Positions 8,323-18,208 of a DNA stretch of 64,000 bases are shown piece after piece; within the stretch, counting starts at the first letter, position 1; every line of letters starts with the position of its first letter. The position numbers and the translations under genes are program-made. Source of the DNA: Arthrobacter globiformis (lineage in GTDB: Bacteria; Actinomycetota; Actinomycetes; Actinomycetales; Micrococcaceae); NCBI RefSeq assembly GCF_003261175.1, contig NZ_QLNP01000105.1, forward strand, positions 62,001 through 126,000, in the 5' to 3' direction. The notes under the pieces are model-generated. The model saw nothing but the letters and a program-made list of their open reading frames with translations, was not told the origin of the DNA and did not search any database.

Positions 8323-9762
8323 CTAGCTCTTCGGAGCGTCGCCCTCGTCGCCGGCAGATTTTTCGCCTTCGGTGGTTTCGTCGCCGTCACTCTTCTCGGC
8401 GTCGCCCTCGGCGGGGCTGTCAAAGCCGCCGTTCAGCAGCTTCTGAAGGGCATCGTCCACTTCGCTGTCACTGGCCTCGGCGAGCTTGCGGCGTTCGCTG
8501 AATCCCGTGGGATCGTCAAGATCCTCGGCGGTGGGGAGCAGGTCCGGATGCTTCCAGATGGCGTCGCGGCCGTCGATGCCGCGCTCGGCCTTGAGTGACG
8601 CCCACAGCGTGGCGGCTTCGCGGAGCCGGCGGGGCCGCAGCTCCAGTCCGACGAGGGAAGCGAACGCGTGTTCCGCGGGACCGCCGGTGGCCCGGCGGCG
8701 GCGGACCGTTTCGCGGAGCGCTGCGGCGGAGGGAAGGACCTTTTCGGTGGCGGCTGCGGTAAGCTCGTCCACCCATCCCTCAACGAGGGCCAGCGCGGTT
8801 TCCAGCTTCTGCAGTGCCTGGTCCTGTTCGGGCGTGCGCTGCGGCATGAAGACGCCCTGCGATAGGGCCTCCTGAATTCCCTCCGGGTTGCTGGGGTCAA
8901 GGTCCCGGGCCAGCTCCTCGATCCGCGATGTGTCGATGTGGATGCCGCGGGCGTAGGCCTCAATGGCACCGAGCAGGTGCCCGCGCAGCCACGGAACCTG
9001 GACGAACAGGCGGGCATGGGCGGCCTCGCGGACGGCGAGGAAGAGCCGGATGTCGTTTTCGGGAAGGCTGAGCCCCTCGCCGAACTTGGCCACGTTGCCG
9101 GGAAGCAGCGCCATCTCCAGATCGGCCAACGGAACTCCGATGTCCGTGGAGCTGACCACATCGGTGGACAGGGCCCCGATCGCCTGGCCCAGCTGCATGC
9201 CGAAGATGGCACCGCCCACGTTTTGCAACATGGACGAGGCGCCGCCCATCATGGACTTCATCTCCTCCGGCATCTGCTCCGTCATGGCGGTGGAGAGGGC
9301 GTTGGCCACACTGTTGGCCACGGGCTCCGTAAGTCGCTTCCAGGTGCCGAGTGTCTCCTCCACCCATTCGGCGCGGGACCACGCCTTCCCGATGAGGCCG
9401 GTAGCGGGCAGGTCGGTGACCTGGTCGAGCCATAGCTCGGCCAGCCGCAGCGCCTCATCCACTTCGCGTGACTGCGCGGAGGTGACTGAGGGGTCGGAGC
9501 TGCCTGCGGCGACGCGGCGGGCGTTGTCATGGGCGAGCTTCCAGTTGACAGGGCCCTCCGAGGGCGCGCTCATCATGGCCTGCACCTGGGAGAACATCTG
9601 GGCCAGCAGGTTGGGGTCGTTCGGCAGTCCGGCTGCTTTGGCCAGTTCTGCGGGGTCAATGTCACCCAGGCCCTTGCCGCCCATGAGGTTCTGCAGCATC
9701 TCCGCTAGCGGATCCTTTGGATTTTCGTCGCCATTGGACGGATTGAGTGGATTGGAGGTCAT
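8323..9762 (-). CDS. DUF2342 (COG5282) zincin-like protein
   Basis: A 479-residue actinobacterial protein resembling M. tuberculosis Rv3195, annotated in databases as a putative zinc-dependent metalloprotease or hydrolase (DUF2342/COG5282). The core region near residue 245 reads VREAAHARLF followed by VPWLRGHLLGAIEAYARG. No canonical HExxH was found; REAAH is the closest match. The N-terminus contains a Met/Gly/Asn-rich segment and the last 50 or so residues are acidic and Ser/Glu/Asp-rich, probably disordered. It has no signal peptide. It is divergent from the Lon-like PDZ protease and UPF0182 genes, as in mycobacteria (Rv3193c-Rv3195). Biochemical function is unproven. Confidence 0.8.
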   Translation of the reverse strand: MTSNPLNPSNGDENPKDPLAEMLQNLMGGKGLGDIDPAELAKAAGLPNDPNLLAQMFSQVQAMMSAPSEGPVNWKLAHDNARRVAAGSSDPSVTSAQSREVDEALRLAELWLDQVTDLPATGLIGKAWSRAEWVEETLGTWKRLTEPVANSVANALSTAMTEQMPEEMKSMMGGASSMLQNVGGAIFGMQLGQAIGALSTDVVSSTDIGVPLADLEMALLPGNVAKFGEGLSLPENDIRLFLAVREAAHARLFVQVPWLRGHLLGAIEAYARGIHIDTSRIEELARDLDPSNPEGIQEALSQGVFMPQRTPEQDQALQKLETALALVEGWVDELTAAATEKVLPSAAALRETVRRRRATGGPAEHAFASLVGLELRPRRLREAATLWASLKAERGIDGRDAIWKHPDLLPTAEDLDDPTGFSERRKLAEASDSEVDDALQKLLNGGFDSPAEGDAEKSDGDETTEGEKSAGDEGDAPKS

Positions 9763-9984
9763 GATCCCGCCGATCGTCGGTGTGACTATTAATCAACTTC
9801 ACGCTACCCCCGTGCGGGAGCGGCTGTCTGCCGAAAGCGGGGACGTTCGCTGTAGGCAAAGAGCTAACGGCAGGCCCGGACGCGTACTGTTAGAAGCCGG
9901 AACGTATGTAGGCTGCGCCCCGGCCGTCCGCCGGGCTGCGGCCGCGGTGCAGCGCTGAACGACGCGGTGCGGAGAGGTCCTTCA

Positions 9985-11145
9985 GTGACGATTACCAAGG
10001 GCGGCCAGCCCGCAGAGGAGTCCCCGGCGCCCGCCGCCGGCGGCGGGAATCCCGACGGAACCGGGGACGCCCGCCGGTCCCGGCGTGGCCGGGGGAGGGA
10101 TCCCCGCATCTCCGCCATGACGTTGTCCGGGCTCCTGGCGCTCGGGCTGGGCGTGACGGCCGCCGTCCTTCCGGTCCCGTATGTGGTGGAATCGCCCGGG
10201 CCGACGTTCAACACCCTGGGCACGGAGAATGCGACGCCAGTGATCAGCGTTTCCGGCCGCGAGACGTTCCCGGCCAAGGGGAACCTCGACCTGACCACTG
10301 TCTATGTCGACGGCGGCCCCAACGGTCCCGTCAGCGTCTTTGAGGCGTTCTCGGCCTGGCTGGACGGCTCCAAGGCGGTGTATCCCGAGGAACTGATCTT
10401 CCCGGCGGGTGTGACCAAGGAAAGCTCGCAGCAGGAGAGTGCCGTGGCCATGGCCACGTCGCAGGAGAACGCGGTGGCGGCGGCCCTGAAGGGGCTGGAT
10501 ATCGCCTACACGCAGAAGCTCGAAGTGGCCGACCTGTCCGAGGGCTCGGCCGCGCAGGGCAAACTGCAGAAGGGTGACATCTTCACTTCCATCAACGGTA
10601 AACCCGTCACCTCACTGGAGGTGATCCAGGACGAACTGGCCGCCGGAAAGGAAAAGCCGGCCGTCGTCGTCGTAAGCCGGGACGGCAAGCAGGTCACGGA
10701 AACCGTGACACCGGCGAAGAACCCGTCCGGACGGTACATCCTGGGCGTACTGCTGCAGTACCGCTTCACCTTCCCGTTCGATGTGAAGATCTCCCTGGAC
10801 AAAGTGGGCGGCCCGAGCGCCGGGATGATGTTCGCCCTGGGAATCATGGACACCCTGACGCCCGGCGATCTCACCGGGGGAAAACACATCGCGGGGACCG
10901 GCACCATCAGCCCCGACGGCGTGGTAGGCCCGATCGGCGGCATCGCGGTGAAGATGCATGGAGCCCAGGCTGACGGCGCCACCATGTTCCTGGCTCCGGC
11001 GGCGAACTGCGCAGAGGTTGTGGGTCATATTCCGGACGGGCTGCAGGTGGTCAAGGTGGAAAACCTGGACGAGGCAAAATCGGCCGTCGAACTGGCCGCC
11101 AAGGGCGCCGACACTTCGGGCCTTCCGGGCTGCACCAACAACTAG
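9985..11145 (+). CDS. Membrane-anchored PDZ/Lon-like (S16) serine protease, YlbL-type
   Basis: A 386-residue protein: a charged cytoplasmic N-terminus, one membrane segment (about 35-57, ending near PYVVESPGP), a PDZ domain (about 170-240) and a C-terminal Lon-type S16 protease domain. The catalytic Ser lies in GGPSAGMMFALGIMD (about 278) and the catalytic Lys in GGIAVKMHGAQ (about 322), giving a Ser-Lys dyad. It resembles Bacillus YlbL and M. tuberculosis Rv3194c. The frame opens with a GTG at 9967, but GTG at 9985 has a good ribosome-binding site (GGAGAGG at 9971-9977, 7-nt spacer) and is chosen. The catalytic domain should face outward and probably degrades misfolded or regulated envelope proteins. 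Confidence 0.88.
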   Translation: MTITKGGQPAEESPAPAAGGGNPDGTGDARRSRRGRGRDPRISAMTLSGLLALGLGVTAAVLPVPYVVESPGPTFNTLGTENATPVISVSGRETFPAKGNLDLTTVYVDGGPNGPVSVFEAFSAWLDGSKAVYPEELIFPAGVTKESSQQESAVAMATSQENAVAAALKGLDIAYTQKLEVADLSEGSAAQGKLQKGDIFTSINGKPVTSLEVIQDELAAGKEKPAVVVVSRDGKQVTETVTPAKNPSGRYILGVLLQYRFTFPFDVKISLDKVGGPSAGMMFALGIMDTLTPGDLTGGKHIAGTGTISPDGVVGPIGGIAVKMHGAQADGATMFLAPAANCAEVVGHIPDGLQVVKVENLDEAKSAVELAAKGADTSGLPGCTNN

Positions 11146-11276
11146 ACTAAATCGAGGAACTAAGGCTCCGGTCCGCTCGTGGCACTTATTGACAGCATGC
11201 GCCGACGCTATGCACGCGTTCCACTGAAAACTTAAAATTAATACCAGCAACTGACAAAAAGCTATGAGGTACGAGT

Positions 11277-14264
11277 TTGTCCCGTCCTGCCAGCCCCACC
11301 CCGCCCGGAAAACTCCAGACAAGGCGAGGTGCCTTGACGCCCACGCTCATCGTCGTTGCGCTGGTTGTTGTCGGGTTCATCTTCTTCGCCAATGTGTGGA
11401 CGGACGTCCTGTGGTACCAGCAGCTTGGCTACTTCGAAGTGTTCCTGACGGAGAACCTGGCCCGGATCGGCATTTTTGCCGCCGGCTTCCTACTTATGTT
11501 CGCGGCCGTGTTTTACGCGATCCGCATCGCCTACCACGCCCGGCCCGTCTATGCGCCGGACTCGGAAATCCGGGATAACCTCAACCGGTACCAGGCGCAG
11601 CTGGAACCCGTGCGGCGTGTGGTCATGATCGGGCTGCCTGTGCTGTTTGGGCTCTTCGCCGGCAGCGCCGCCTCCAGCCAGTGGCAAAAGGTCATGCTGT
11701 TCTTCAACCAGGAGTCCTTCGGCCAGAACGATCCGGAGTTCGGACTGGACATCGGTTTTTACCTGATGACGCTGCCGTTCCTGGGCTTCGTCACCGGGTT
11801 CCTGATCAGCGTGGCAATCGTGGCCGGCATCGCGGGCATCCTCACGCACTACCTCTACGGCAGCATCAGGATCATGGAACGCGGCATCTTCACCAGCCGC
11901 GCCGCGCAGATCCACCTCGCTGTCACCGGCGCTTCGTTCCTGATTCTGCTGGGCCTCAACTTCTGGCTGGACCGCTACTCCGCACTGCAGAACAGCGGTG
12001 GCCGCTGGGCCGGCGCCCTGTACACCGACGTCAACGCCGTCATTCCCACGAAGGCGATCCTGGCCGTGGCAGCGGCACTGGTCGCCATCCTCTTCATCGT
12101 CGCAGCCGTCATCGGCAAGTGGCGGCTTCCGGTCATCGGCACGGCGATGCTTGTCATCACCTCCATCCTTGCTGGCGGTGTCTACCCGTGGGTCATCCAG
12201 CAGTTCCAGGTCCGCCCCTCCGAGCAGACCCTTGAACGGAAGTACATCGAGCGCAACATCGGCATGACCCGGGCAGCCTACGGCCTGGACCAGGTAAAGG
12301 TGGAGCGGTACAACGCCACCACCACCACGACCGCCGGCGCCCTGGCCCCGGACGCGCAGACCACGGCCAACATCCGGCTCCTGGACCCCAACCTGATCTC
12401 GGACGCCTTCTCGCAGCTCGAGCAGTTCCGCCCGTACTACCAGTTCCCCAAGGCGCTTAACGTCGACCGGTACATGGTGGACGGCAAGATGCAGGACACC
12501 GTCATCGCGGTGCGCGAGCTGAACCCGGACGGCCTCAGCGCTGATCAGCAGTCGTGGCTAAACCGCCACATCGTCTACACGCACGGCTACGGCGTGGTCG
12601 CCGCGAAAGGCAACAAGTTTACGGCCGACGGAAAGCCGGAGTTCCTGCAGTCCGGCATTCCGTCCACCGGCGTCCTGGGCAACGATGAGACGTATGAACC
12701 GCGCATCTACTTCGGCGAGGACTCCCCGGAGTACTCGATTGTGGGTGCCCCCGAAGGCGCGCCGCACCGTGAGCAGGACCGCCCGGCGTCCAAGGACGGC
12801 GGCGAGACCCAGTACACCTTCACCGGCAACGGCGGGCCGAACGTCGGCAGCTTTTTCAACAAGGTCCTGTACTCCATCAAGTTCCAGTCCTCGGATCTGC
12901 TGCTGTCCGACGGCGTGAACGACGCCTCCCAGATCCTGTACGAACGCAACCCGCGTGAACGCGTGCAGAAGGTGGCGCCTTACCTGACGGTGGACGGCAA
13001 TGCCTATCCCGCCGTCGTTGACGGCCGGGTCAAGTGGATCGTGGACGGCTACACCACCAGCCAGTACTACCCGTACTCGCAGCAGGAACAGCTTTCCGAC
13101 GCCACCACGGATTCACAGACCACCGCCGGCCGCAACGTGGCACTGCCCAACAGCTCCGTCAACTACATCCGCAACTCGGTCAAGGCCACTGTTGATGCCT
13201 ATGACGGTTCCGTCACCCTCTACGCCTGGGACGACCAGGATCCGCTCCTGAAGGCCTGGCAGAAGGTGTTCCCTTCCACCCTGAAGCCCTATTCGGAGAT
13301 GTCCGCCGCTGTCATGAGCCACGTCCGCTACCCGGAGGACCTGTTCAAGGTGCAGCGTGAGCTGCTGGGCCGCTACCACGTTACGGACCCCGTGAGCTTC
13401 TACAAGAACGACGACGCATGGAGCGTGCCGAACGATCCCACCGTGTCCGAGGAGGTCAAGCAGCCGCCGTTCTACATGTCACTGCAGATGCCGGACCAGA
13501 AGGCGCCGGCGTTCCAGCTGACGTCGTCCTACATTCCGCAGGTGGTGAACAACAACGCCCGCAACGTCCTCTACGGCTTCCTCGCAGCGGATTCCGACGC
13601 GGGATCGAAGAAGGGCGTCAAGGCGGACAGCTACGGGCAGCTCCGGCTGCTGCAGGTTCCGCCCGAAGCCCAGGTGCCCGGCCCCGGCCAGGCGCAGAAC
13701 AAATTCAACTCGGATCCCACCGTCTCGCAGGCGCTGAACCTGCTGCGGCAGGGCGCATCCGATGTGCTCAACGGCAACCTGCTGACGCTTCCTGCCGGCC
13801 GGGGCATGCTCTACATCCAGCCGGTGTACCTCAAGTCCACGGGTGAAACCTCCTATCCGACGCTGCAGAGGGTACTCGTGGCCTTTGGCGACAAGATCGG
13901 CTTCGCGCCCACCTTGGACGAGGCTCTCAACCAGCTGTTCGGCGGCCGGTCCGGAGCGACGGCCGGTGACTCCGACAACAACGGGCAGACGCCCGCACCG
14001 CCCGGCGGCGGAGGCGCCACTCCGGCCCCCGCGGCGGACGCCAAGGCGGCGCTGAAGGCGGCGCTGGATGAAGCAAACGCGGCCATCAAGGCCGGCCAGG
14101 AGGCGCTGGCCAAGGGCGACTTTGCGGCGTACGGCGAGCAGCAGAAGAAGCTGTCAGCGGCGCTGAAGAAAGCGCTCGACGCCGAGGCCAGGATTGGCAG
14201 CACCGGCACAGCCAGCAGCCAGACCTCGCCGTCCGCGACGCCGACGCCGACACCCAGCAGCTGA
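11277..14264 (+). CDS. UPF0182 family large membrane protein
   Basis: A 995-residue member of the UPF0182 family (like M. tuberculosis Rv3193c). The N-terminal third has about seven hydrophobic helices, for example [18 protein letters not shown], and the next 550 or so residues form a large, probably extracellular soluble region. The C-terminal 110 residues are a Gly/Pro linker followed by an Ala/Lys-rich helical stretch. The TTG start is chosen because GAGGT at 11266-11270 sits 6 nt upstream; an overlapping ATG at 11264 is in another frame. Function is unknown, but adjacency to the Lon-like PDZ protease is conserved in actinobacteria. A strong nested hairpin follows the stop codon. Confidence 0.88.
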   Translation: MSRPASPTPPGKLQTRRGALTPTLIVVALVVVGFIFFANVWTDVLWYQQLGYFEVFLTENLARIGIFAAGFLLMFAAVFYAIRIAYHARPVYAPDSEIRDNLNRYQAQLEPVRRVVMIGLPVLFGLFAGSAASSQWQKVMLFFNQESFGQNDPEFGLDIGFYLMTLPFLGFVTGFLISVAIVAGIAGILTHYLYGSIRIMERGIFTSRAAQIHLAVTGASFLILLGLNFWLDRYSALQNSGGRWAGALYTDVNAVIPTKAILAVAAALVAILFIVAAVIGKWRLPVIGTAMLVITSILAGGVYPWVIQQFQVRPSEQTLERKYIERNIGMTRAAYGLDQVKVERYNATTTTTAGALAPDAQTTANIRLLDPNLISDAFSQLEQFRPYYQFPKALNVDRYMVDGKMQDTVIAVRELNPDGLSADQQSWLNRHIVYTHGYGVVAAKGNKFTADGKPEFLQSGIPSTGVLGNDETYEPRIYFGEDSPEYSIVGAPEGAPHREQDRPASKDGGETQYTFTGNGGPNVGSFFNKVLYSIKFQSSDLLLSDGVNDASQILYERNPRERVQKVAPYLTVDGNAYPAVVDGRVKWIVDGYTTSQYYPYSQQEQLSDATTDSQTTAGRNVALPNSSVNYIRNSVKATVDAYDGSVTLYAWDDQDPLLKAWQKVFPSTLKPYSEMSAAVMSHVRYPEDLFKVQRELLGRYHVTDPVSFYKNDDAWSVPNDPTVSEEVKQPPFYMSLQMPDQKAPAFQLTSSYIPQVVNNNARNVLYGFLAADSDAGSKKGVKADSYGQLRLLQVPPEAQVPGPGQAQNKFNSDPTVSQALNLLRQGASDVLNGNLLTLPAGRGMLYIQPVYLKSTGETSYPTLQRVLVAFGDKIGFAPTLDEALNQLFGGRSGATAGDSDNNGQTPAPPGGGGATPAPAADAKAALKAALDEANAAIKAGQEALAKGDFAAYGEQQKKLSAALKKALDAEARIGSTGTASSQTSPSATPTPTPSS

Positions 14265-14300
14265 CTGACAGCCGCTTGGCTGGACGCAGCTGAGTAAGTG

Positions 14301-14339
14301 AAGGCCGGCCCTCCCCGTGACGGGGATGGGCCGGCCCTT
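14301..14339 (+). terminator. Nested hairpin terminator after UPF0182 gene
   Basis: GGCCGGCCC (14303-14311) pairs with GGGCCGGCC (14328-14336), and inside it CCCCG pairs with CGGGG across a TGA loop. It lies 36 nt after the stop. There is no long U-tract, only CTTC, which is common for actinobacterial terminators. Confidence 0.75.
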
Positions 14340-14391
14340 CGCGTATGGACGGGGCCTAGAGCTCCGGAGACGCAGATCACGTCGTTTGGAT

Positions 14392-14420
14392 TTGGCCTCC
14401 TGTTCACCGGCCGGTAGAGT
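14392..14420 (+). promoter_or_regulatory. Promoter of the first initiator tRNA gene
   Basis: TTGGCC (-35, 14392-14397) and TAGAGT (-10, 14415-14420) are separated by 17 bp. The predicted start of transcription lies a few bases before the tRNA 5' end at 14432. Confidence 0.5.
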
Positions 14421-14431
14421 AGTTCTTGCGA

Positions 14432-14505
14432 CGCGGGGTGGAGCAGTTCGGTAGCTCGCTGGGCTCATAACCCAGAGGTCACAGGTTCAAATCCTGTCCC
14501 CGCAA
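14432..14505 (+). tRNA. Initiator tRNA-fMet (CAT), copy 1, no encoded CCA
   Basis: A 74-nt cloverleaf with anticodon CAT at 14466-14468. Initiator features are visible: the first base C faces A at position 72, leaving the end of the acceptor stem (CGCGGGG with CCCCGCA) unpaired, and three consecutive G-C pairs (GGG/CCC) stack on the anticodon loop. The base after the acceptor stem is the discriminator A, followed by CTG, so the CCA end must be added by tRNA nucleotidyltransferase. The 74 bases are identical to copy 2. Confidence 0.95.
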
Positions 14506-14511
14506 CTGAAG

Positions 14512-14549
14512 AAAAGACCCGGATCACCGTATGGTGGTCCGGGTCTTTT
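14512..14549 (+). terminator. Rho-independent terminator after tRNA copy 1
   Basis: AAAAGACCCGGA (14512-14523) is the exact complement of TCCGGGTCTTTT (14538-14549). The 3' arm itself supplies the T-run, a classic intrinsic terminator right after the tRNA. Confidence 0.85.
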
Positions 14550-14627
14550 GCTGTCCGGAGAGTTTCTGCCAAGCGAAACAGCAGTGGTCAAAGCCTCCGC
14601 AAAAGTAGGGTATTGTTGATCAAGCGA

Positions 14628-14704
14628 CGCGGGGTGGAGCAGTTCGGTAGCTCGCTGGGCTCATAACCCAGAGGTCACAGGTTCAAATCCTGTCCCCGCA
14701 ACCA
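14628..14704 (+). tRNA. Initiator tRNA-fMet (CAT), copy 2, CCA encoded
   Basis: Same 74-base sequence as copy 1, with anticodon CAT, the C1-A72 mismatch and a GGG/CCC anticodon stem. Here the discriminator A is followed by CCA (14702-14704), so the mature 3' end is genome-encoded. TATTGT at 14611-14616 is a possible -10 box. The two copies lie 122 bp apart, each with its own terminator, so they are probably separate transcription units. Confidence 0.95.
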
Positions 14705-14708
14705 GAAG

Positions 14709-14740
14709 GAAGCCCTGGCCACGATGTGGCTGGGGCTTTC
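14709..14740 (+). terminator. Hairpin terminator after tRNA copy 2
   Basis: AAGCCC then GGCCAC (14710-14721) pair with GTGGCT then GGGCTT (14725-14738), with one wobble pair and one mismatch, and end in a short T-run. Confidence 0.7.
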
Positions 14741-14866
14741 TGCATTGCCGGAGCATTTGTTCATGTGCTCGGGGTTCCTAGTATTCTCTTTCGCAGGGCC
14801 CGGAATTCCTGGCCGGCGCAGGGCGCCTACACTGGTCAGTCATTCTCGAGAGGAATGGATAGCTCG

Positions 14867-15802
14867 ATGTCCACAACGAAGAACAAGTCCGGCACTGCCA
14901 GGGGCAAGCGCGCCAGGCTGTACTGGGCGGTGCCTGCAGCGCTCGTGGCACTGGTGCTGGTCGTGCTCCTCGCAAAGTGGATCACCGGACTGTCCGCCGT
15001 TGCCTCCTTCATGGAGGACTACCCCGGGCATTCCGAGCTTCCCGCAGGCGCCCCCGTCGGCTTCCCGGCCTGGCTGGCCTGGCAGCACTTCTTGAACGCC
15101 TTCTTCCTGCTGCTCATTATCCGTTCAGGATGGCAGGTCCGTACCACCACCCGCCCCGGCGGATACTGGACCCGGAACAACAAGGGCCTCATCAAGACCC
15201 GGACGGCGCCCACCAAGATCAGCCTGGAGCTATGGTTCCACCTCACACTTGATGCGCTGTGGATCCTCAACGGACTCGTCTTTGTGATCCTGCTGTTCGC
15301 TACCGGCCAGTGGACGCGGATCGTTCCCACATCCTGGGATGTTTTCCCGAACGCCGTCTCTGCCGCCCTGCAGTACGCTTCGCTGAACTGGCCCACCGAG
15401 AACGGCTGGGTCAACTACAATGCCCTGCAGCTGCTGACCTACTTCGCCACGGTGTTCATCGCCGCTCCGCTGGCCTTCATCACGGGCCTGCGGATGTCCG
15501 CCGCGTGGCCCAAAAAGGCCGCCGGGTTGAACAAGGCCTTCCCCATCGAGGCCGCCCGGGCAGTGCACTTCCCGGTGATGATCTACTTCGTGGCCTTCAT
15601 TGTGGTGCACGTGTTCCTGGTCCTGGCCACCGGCGCGCTCCGCAACCTCAACCACATGTACGGCGCCAGCGACGACGTGAGCTGGGTCGGTTTCTGGTTC
15701 TTCGTGGCGTCAGTTGCGGTCATGGTTGCGGCATGGTTCCTGGCCCGGCCGCTGTTCCTGCGTCCGATCGCGTCCCTCATGGGCAAGGTCACCAGCCGCT
15801 AG
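14867..15802 (+). CDS. Cytochrome b561/Ni-hydrogenase-cytochrome-b-like membrane protein
   Basis: A protein of about 311 residues with five or six hydrophobic helices. Histidines sit in or near helices at WQHFLNAFF, LWFHLTLDALW, ARAVHFPVMIYF and IVVHVFLVL, the arrangement expected for b-type heme ligands in the cytochrome b561/hydrogenase cytochrome b family. It probably carries electrons across the membrane; the partner is unknown because no hydrogenase or molybdoenzyme gene is adjacent. The start is uncertain: ATG at 14855 lies only one base after GAGAGGA, while ATG at 14867 (MSTTKNKSG) lies 12 nt after it and is preferred. Confidence 0.7.
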   Translation: MSTTKNKSGTARGKRARLYWAVPAALVALVLVVLLAKWITGLSAVASFMEDYPGHSELPAGAPVGFPAWLAWQHFLNAFFLLLIIRSGWQVRTTTRPGGYWTRNNKGLIKTRTAPTKISLELWFHLTLDALWILNGLVFVILLFATGQWTRIVPTSWDVFPNAVSAALQYASLNWPTENGWVNYNALQLLTYFATVFIAAPLAFITGLRMSAAWPKKAAGLNKAFPIEAARAVHFPVMIYFVAFIVVHVFLVLATGALRNLNHMYGASDDVSWVGFWFFVASVAVMVAAWFLARPLFLRPIASLMGKVTSR

Positions 15803-15830
15803 CCCGCCGGCGTTGCTGCCGCCCGGCTGC

Positions 15831-17255
15831 TCACCTGTCCTTGAGCCGCTGGTAAGTGTCCAGCGCCCTTTCCCGCGATTCCGGCAGGCCCACCAGCGGC
15901 TGGGGGTAGCCCGAAGCCGCCGCCGGGTTCTTCCACGGCTCGTGCACCGTCCGGTCATCCAAGTCTGCGAGTTCCGGTAGGTAGCCGCGAAGGTAACTGC
16001 CACCGGCGTCGAACTTCTTGCTCTGCGTCACCGGGTTGAAGATGCGGAAGTAAGGGGACGCGTCCGCGCCGGAGCCTGCCACCCATTGCCAGTTGGCCGG
16101 GTTGTTCGCTGCGTCGGCGTCGACCAGGGTGTCCCAGAACCAGGCCTCGCCCACGCGCCAGTCCGCAAGCATGTTCTTCACCAGGAACGACGCCGCAGCC
16201 ATCCGCACCCTGTTGTGCATCCAGCCGGTCTGCCAAAGCTGCCGCATGCCGGCGTCCACCAGGGGATAGCCGGTGTGCCCCTGCTGCCAGGCTGCCAGTT
16301 CGGCGTCCGACGGCGTTTGCCAGGCAAAGTGGTCGAACTCCCGACGGTAGTTCTGCGTGGCCAGGTCCGGATTCTCGTACAGCAGCTGCCAGCAGAACTC
16401 ACGCCAGCCGAGCTCACTGCGGAAGATCCCGACGTCGGCCGGTGCATGCCGCGGGAACCGTTCCCGGAGGGCATGCCAGACACGGAAGGGACTGATCTCG
16501 CCGAAGCGCAGGTGCGGTGAGAGGCGGCTGGTGCCCTCGACGCCCGGCAAGTCGCGGCCCCTGCCGTAGTCCTCCGCTGGACCGTCGAGAAAATATTCCA
16601 GCCGGTCGTGGGCGCCGTCCTCGCCCGGGGTCCACGTCCCGGCGAGGCCGCCACTCCAGTCCGGCTTGCGCGGGAGGAGCCGCCAACTGTCCAGCCGGTC
16701 ACCGGCCGGCGGGCCGCCGGACGTTCCGGCCGCGGGCTGCGGAAACTGGTCCGGGGCATCGGCAGGAAGGCGCGGTTCGGCACCGGTCAGGCAGGAACGC
16801 CAGAACGGTGTGAAGACCTTGTACGGCCCGCCTGAACCGGTGCGCACCGTCCACGGCTCGAACAGCAGGTTTGCCTGGAAACTGGTGGTCACAATGCCCT
16901 GCCCGGCGGCCCACTCCTTGATGCCTGCGTCGATGGTCCGCTCCGGCTGGCCGTAACGCCGGTTCCAGAACAATCTGCCGGCGGCGGTCTCGGCAGCCAA
17001 ATCCTCCATGATTGAAGCGGCGGGGCCCCGGCGCAGCAGGAGCCGTGACCCGCGCGCTTCGAGTCTGGCGGCGAGGGTGGACAGGGAGTGGTGGAGCCAC
17101 CACCTGGCTGCCGCGCCCAGCGGGCGGATGCCGGGGGAGTCCTCGTCGAGGATGTACACCACCGTCACCGGATCCGGCAGTGCAGCCGCGGCGGCGAGGG
17201 CTGGATTGTCGTCGAGGCGCAGGTCGTCACGGAGCCAGACAATGGTGGAAGCCAT
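15831..17255 (-). CDS. phrB: Deoxyribodipyrimidine photolyase (class I CPD photolyase)
   Basis: A 474-residue DNA photolyase that uses blue light and FAD to split cyclobutane pyrimidine dimers. The N-terminus (TIVWLRDDLRLDDNPAL) opens the antenna-binding Rossmann-like domain. The C-terminal half has the FAD-binding signature segments RLSPHLRFGEISP, GYPLVDAGMRQLWQTGWMHN, RVRMAAASFLVKN and WQWVAGSGADASPYFRIFNP. Length matches E. coli PhrB (472). It converges with the cytochrome-b-like gene, with 28 bp between stops. A cryptochrome role cannot be excluded from sequence alone. Confidence 0.92.
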   Translation of the reverse strand: MASTIVWLRDDLRLDDNPALAAAAALPDPVTVVYILDEDSPGIRPLGAAARWWLHHSLSTLAARLEARGSRLLLRRGPAASIMEDLAAETAAGRLFWNRRYGQPERTIDAGIKEWAAGQGIVTTSFQANLLFEPWTVRTGSGGPYKVFTPFWRSCLTGAEPRLPADAPDQFPQPAAGTSGGPPAGDRLDSWRLLPRKPDWSGGLAGTWTPGEDGAHDRLEYFLDGPAEDYGRGRDLPGVEGTSRLSPHLRFGEISPFRVWHALRERFPRHAPADVGIFRSELGWREFCWQLLYENPDLATQNYRREFDHFAWQTPSDAELAAWQQGHTGYPLVDAGMRQLWQTGWMHNRVRMAAASFLVKNMLADWRVGEAWFWDTLVDADAANNPANWQWVAGSGADASPYFRIFNPVTQSKKFDAGGSYLRGYLPELADLDDRTVHEPWKNPAAASGYPQPLVGLPESRERALDTYQRLKDR

Positions 17256-17343
17256 GGATTCACGCTACACGTCCTGGAGACGGCAGAGGCCGGGATCCAT
17301 GTGGATCCCGGCCCCGTAGCGGTGCGCGGTGTGGGCCGCAGCC

Positions 17344-18138
17344 TTACAACTTGTCGAAGTCCGCCTCGTCAACGGTGGACGACGAAGAGGAGGTTGCATT
17401 GTCCCCGGCCCCGATGGCCGGCTTGGCGTTGCCTGACTTCAGCGCGGCAAGCCGGGCCTCGATCTCGGTCTGCTCGCCGAGATCCTCGAGTTGATTGAAC
17501 TGGGCATCGAGGCTCGAAGCGGCAAGCTCCTGCTGGCCGCGGACCTTGGCCTCTTCGCGCCGGATCTTTTCCTCGAACCGGCCCACCTCGCTGGTGGGGT
17601 CCAGAATGTCGATGCTGCGGAGCGCGTCGTGGACCTGGGACTGTGCGGCCGCGGTCTTGGAGCGGGCCACCAGTTCGTTGCGCTTGCTGGTGAGCTGGTT
17701 CAGCTTGCCCTTCATCTGGTCCAGGCCGGTCTTGAGGCGGTCCACCACATCGGACTGGGAGGCGATGTTGGGCTCGGCGGCGCGGGCCTCATTTTCCGAT
17801 GACATCTGGCGCTGCAGTGCCACCTTGGCCAGGTTGTCGAACTTCTGTGCATCGGCCGCGTTGCCGGCGCTGCGGAACTCATCAGCCTTGCGGGAGGCCG
17901 CCAGGGCCTTGTTGCCCCAGTCCTGCGCGTTCTTGATGTCCTCGTTGTAGTCGTCCTGGAGCATGCGCAGGTTTCCGATGGTCTGGGCCACCGCGGACTC
18001 GGCTTCGGCAATGTTGTTGGAGTAGTCCCGGACCATCTGGTCCAGCATCTTCTGCGGATCCTCGGCCTGGTCCAGCAAGGCGTTGATGTTTGCCTTCGCC
18101 AGCTGCGCCATGCGGCCGAAAATGGACTGCTTAACCAT
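17344..18138 (-). CDS. pspA: Phage shock protein A (PspA/IM30 family)
   Basis: A 264-residue, almost entirely alpha-helical coiled-coil protein starting MVKQSIFGRMAQLAKANINALLD, which matches PspA/IM30/Vipp1. Such proteins bind stressed inner membrane and form helical scaffolds. The N-terminal amphipathic helix, the following QMVRDYSNNIAEAE segment and the long coil to about residue 215 are visible. The last 35 residues are Ser-rich and differ from the proteobacterial form. It lies 108 bp downstream of the TPM-domain protein on the same strand, so the two may be co-regulated. A hairpin between them makes separate transcription possible. Confidence 0.92.
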   Translation of the reverse strand: MVKQSIFGRMAQLAKANINALLDQAEDPQKMLDQMVRDYSNNIAEAESAVAQTIGNLRMLQDDYNEDIKNAQDWGNKALAASRKADEFRSAGNAADAQKFDNLAKVALQRQMSSENEARAAEPNIASQSDVVDRLKTGLDQMKGKLNQLTSKRNELVARSKTAAAQSQVHDALRSIDILDPTSEVGRFEEKIRREEAKVRGQQELAASSLDAQFNQLEDLGEQTEIEARLAALKSGNAKPAIGAGDNATSSSSSTVDEADFDKL

Positions 18139-18208
18139 GGTGTTACCTTTCGTCCTGCTCCGTGTGTGCCACTGAATACAGTGAACTGTTGTGATACCGC
18201 TTCTATCC

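Noticed and set aside
14432-14704. Attachment-site duplication by an integrating element at the tRNA genes
   Set aside because: Both copies are complete tRNAs separated by only 122 bp that hold a terminator and promoter, with no mobile gene between.
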